Positions 63,502-64,000 of a stretch of DNA of 64,000 bases are shown here, in pieces; position 1 is the first letter of the stretch; each line of letters begins with the position of its first letter. The notes under the pieces are model-generated. The model was not told the DNA's origin, did not search any database, and worked only from the letters and a program-made list of their open reading frames with translations. Origin of the DNA: Neorhizobium sp. SOG26 (GTDB lineage: Bacteria > Pseudomonadota > Alphaproteobacteria > Rhizobiales > Rhizobiaceae); the NCBI RefSeq assembly GCF_003491345.1, contig NZ_CP025512.1:1240001-1304000 (forward strand), read 5' to 3'. Made by a program: the position numbers and the translations under genes.

Positions 63502-64000
63502 ATGCGCGCTCTGCAACTGATCGACGACCGCAGGCTTGAAGCAGTGGATATTCCTGAGCCCGAGGCTCCGGGTCCGGGTGAGGTGACGCTTCGTGTGAAG
63601 GCTGTCGCCCTTAACCACATCGACGTCTGGGGCTGGCGCGGCATGGCATTCGCCAAGCGAAAGATGCCGCTGACGATCGGTGCGGAAGCATCGGGCGTGG
63701 TAGAAGCAATCGGTCCGGGCGTGTCGAACGTGCTGCCGGGCCAACTCGTTTCGATTTACGGTGCCCGCACCTGCGGCCTTTGCAAGCCGTGCCGCGAGAA
63801 GCGCGACAACCTGTGCGAAAATGTCTCCGGCGTGCATGGCTTCCACCTGGACGGTTTCGCGCAGGAGAAGACTAACCTGCCTGCGCGTCTGCTGGTCGCG
63901 GCACCTCCCGGCGTCGATGCGGTCGCTGCGGCACTCGCACCTGTAACGTTCGGCACGGTCGAGCACATGCTGTTCGACAACGCGAAGCTGCAGCCGGGCG
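63502..64000 (+). CDS. Zinc-type alcohol dehydrogenase family protein, 5' part (3' end outside window)
   Basis: First 166 residues from ATG 63502. GroES-like N-terminal domain: EVTLRVKAVALNHIDVWGWR, TIGAEASGVVEAIGPGVSNV, and the structural-zinc cysteines CGLCKPCREKRDNLC. The Rossmann domain is cut off by the window end. In rhizobia this position in the acpXL cluster holds an alcohol dehydrogenase-like gene followed by the acyltransferase lpxXL. Role in chain processing is by gene context. Confidence 0.93.
   Translation, partial: MRALQLIDDRRLEAVDIPEPEAPGPGEVTLRVKAVALNHIDVWGWRGMAFAKRKMPLTIGAEASGVVEAIGPGVSNVLPGQLVSIYGARTCGLCKPCREKRDNLCENVSGVHGFHLDGFAQEKTNLPARLLVAAPPGVDAVAAALAPVTFGTVEHMLFDNAKLQPG

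Noticed and set aside
62101..63966. 621-residue open frame on the minus strand
   Set aside because: Antisense to fabF1XL and the alcohol dehydrogenase gene, both with intact motifs.

Overview
The window reads as chromosomal DNA of an alphaproteobacterium of the order Hyphomicrobiales, most likely family Rhizobiaceae. The support is a high-GC genome with strong third-position GC, the run rpsB-tsf-pyrH-frr-uppS-cdsA-rseP-bamA-lpxD-fabZ-lpxA-lpxI-lpxB, a fused SecDF, EipB (DUF1849), a BA14K-domain protein, a phasin, and the acpXL cluster for very-long-chain fatty acylation of lipid A. The genus cannot be resolved by reading. I see no insertion sequence, prophage, integrase, CRISPR array or compositional island; this is core and near-core chromosome.

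Layout. 1-4.5 kb: end of cysE, a DUF3126 protein, a phasin, and the clpS-clpA pair. 4.5-6.6 kb: AzlC/AzlD-type exporter and a PAP2-family membrane phosphatase. 6.6-9.5 kb (minus): a tight operon RidA - glycerophosphodiesterase - COG3146 acyltransferase-like - HIT. 9.6-11.1 kb: eipB and a LysE exporter. 11.2-24.5 kb: one long plus-strand block of translation (rpsB, tsf, frr), nucleotide (pyrH), isoprenoid/phospholipid carrier (uppS, cdsA), envelope protease (rseP), outer-membrane assembly (bamA) and lipid A genes (lpxD, fabZ, lpxA, lpxI, lpxB), many overlapping by 1-8 nt.

24.5-32 kb: a DUF4087 secreted protein (minus), a TetR repressor with a visible promoter and operator, ilvC, a fold-type I aminotransferase, and a three-gene Fbp-like ABC importer. 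32-35 kb: an endonuclease/exonuclease/phosphatase gene broken by a frameshift, a Nudix protein, a PhzF protein and tRNA-Lys(CTT). 35-43.9 kb: BA14K protein, MFS and APC transporters, a HAD phosphatase, a YqaA/VTT protein, secDF, a small membrane protein and TerC. 44-53 kb: small regulators, a UPF0303-DUF924 pair, GlsB, a large MscS-type channel, a dimethylglycine dehydrogenase-like flavoprotein, and a PleD-like REC-REC / degenerate GGDEF pair. 53-58 kb: retropepsin-like protease, DUF1289, and the late cobalamin genes cobS, cobT and cobU around an orphan glycine-betaine-type binding protein. 58-64 kb: TSUP permease, nucleoside hydrolase, then acpXL-fabZXL-fabF2XL-fabF1XL-adh, which runs off the window end.

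The strongest theme is the cell envelope: the window carries the early lipid A pathway (lpxD to lpxB), outer-membrane assembly (bamA), SecDF, EipB and BA14K, and the pathway that makes the very long acyl chain of rhizobial lipid A. The most unusual points are (1) a ketosynthase pair in the acpXL cluster in which one partner has lost its active-site cysteine, like a polyketide chain-length factor; (2) a split PleD-like module with inverted receiver degeneracy and a DQDEF instead of GGDEF signature; and (3) the frameshifted nuclease/phosphatase gene at 32.19 kb.
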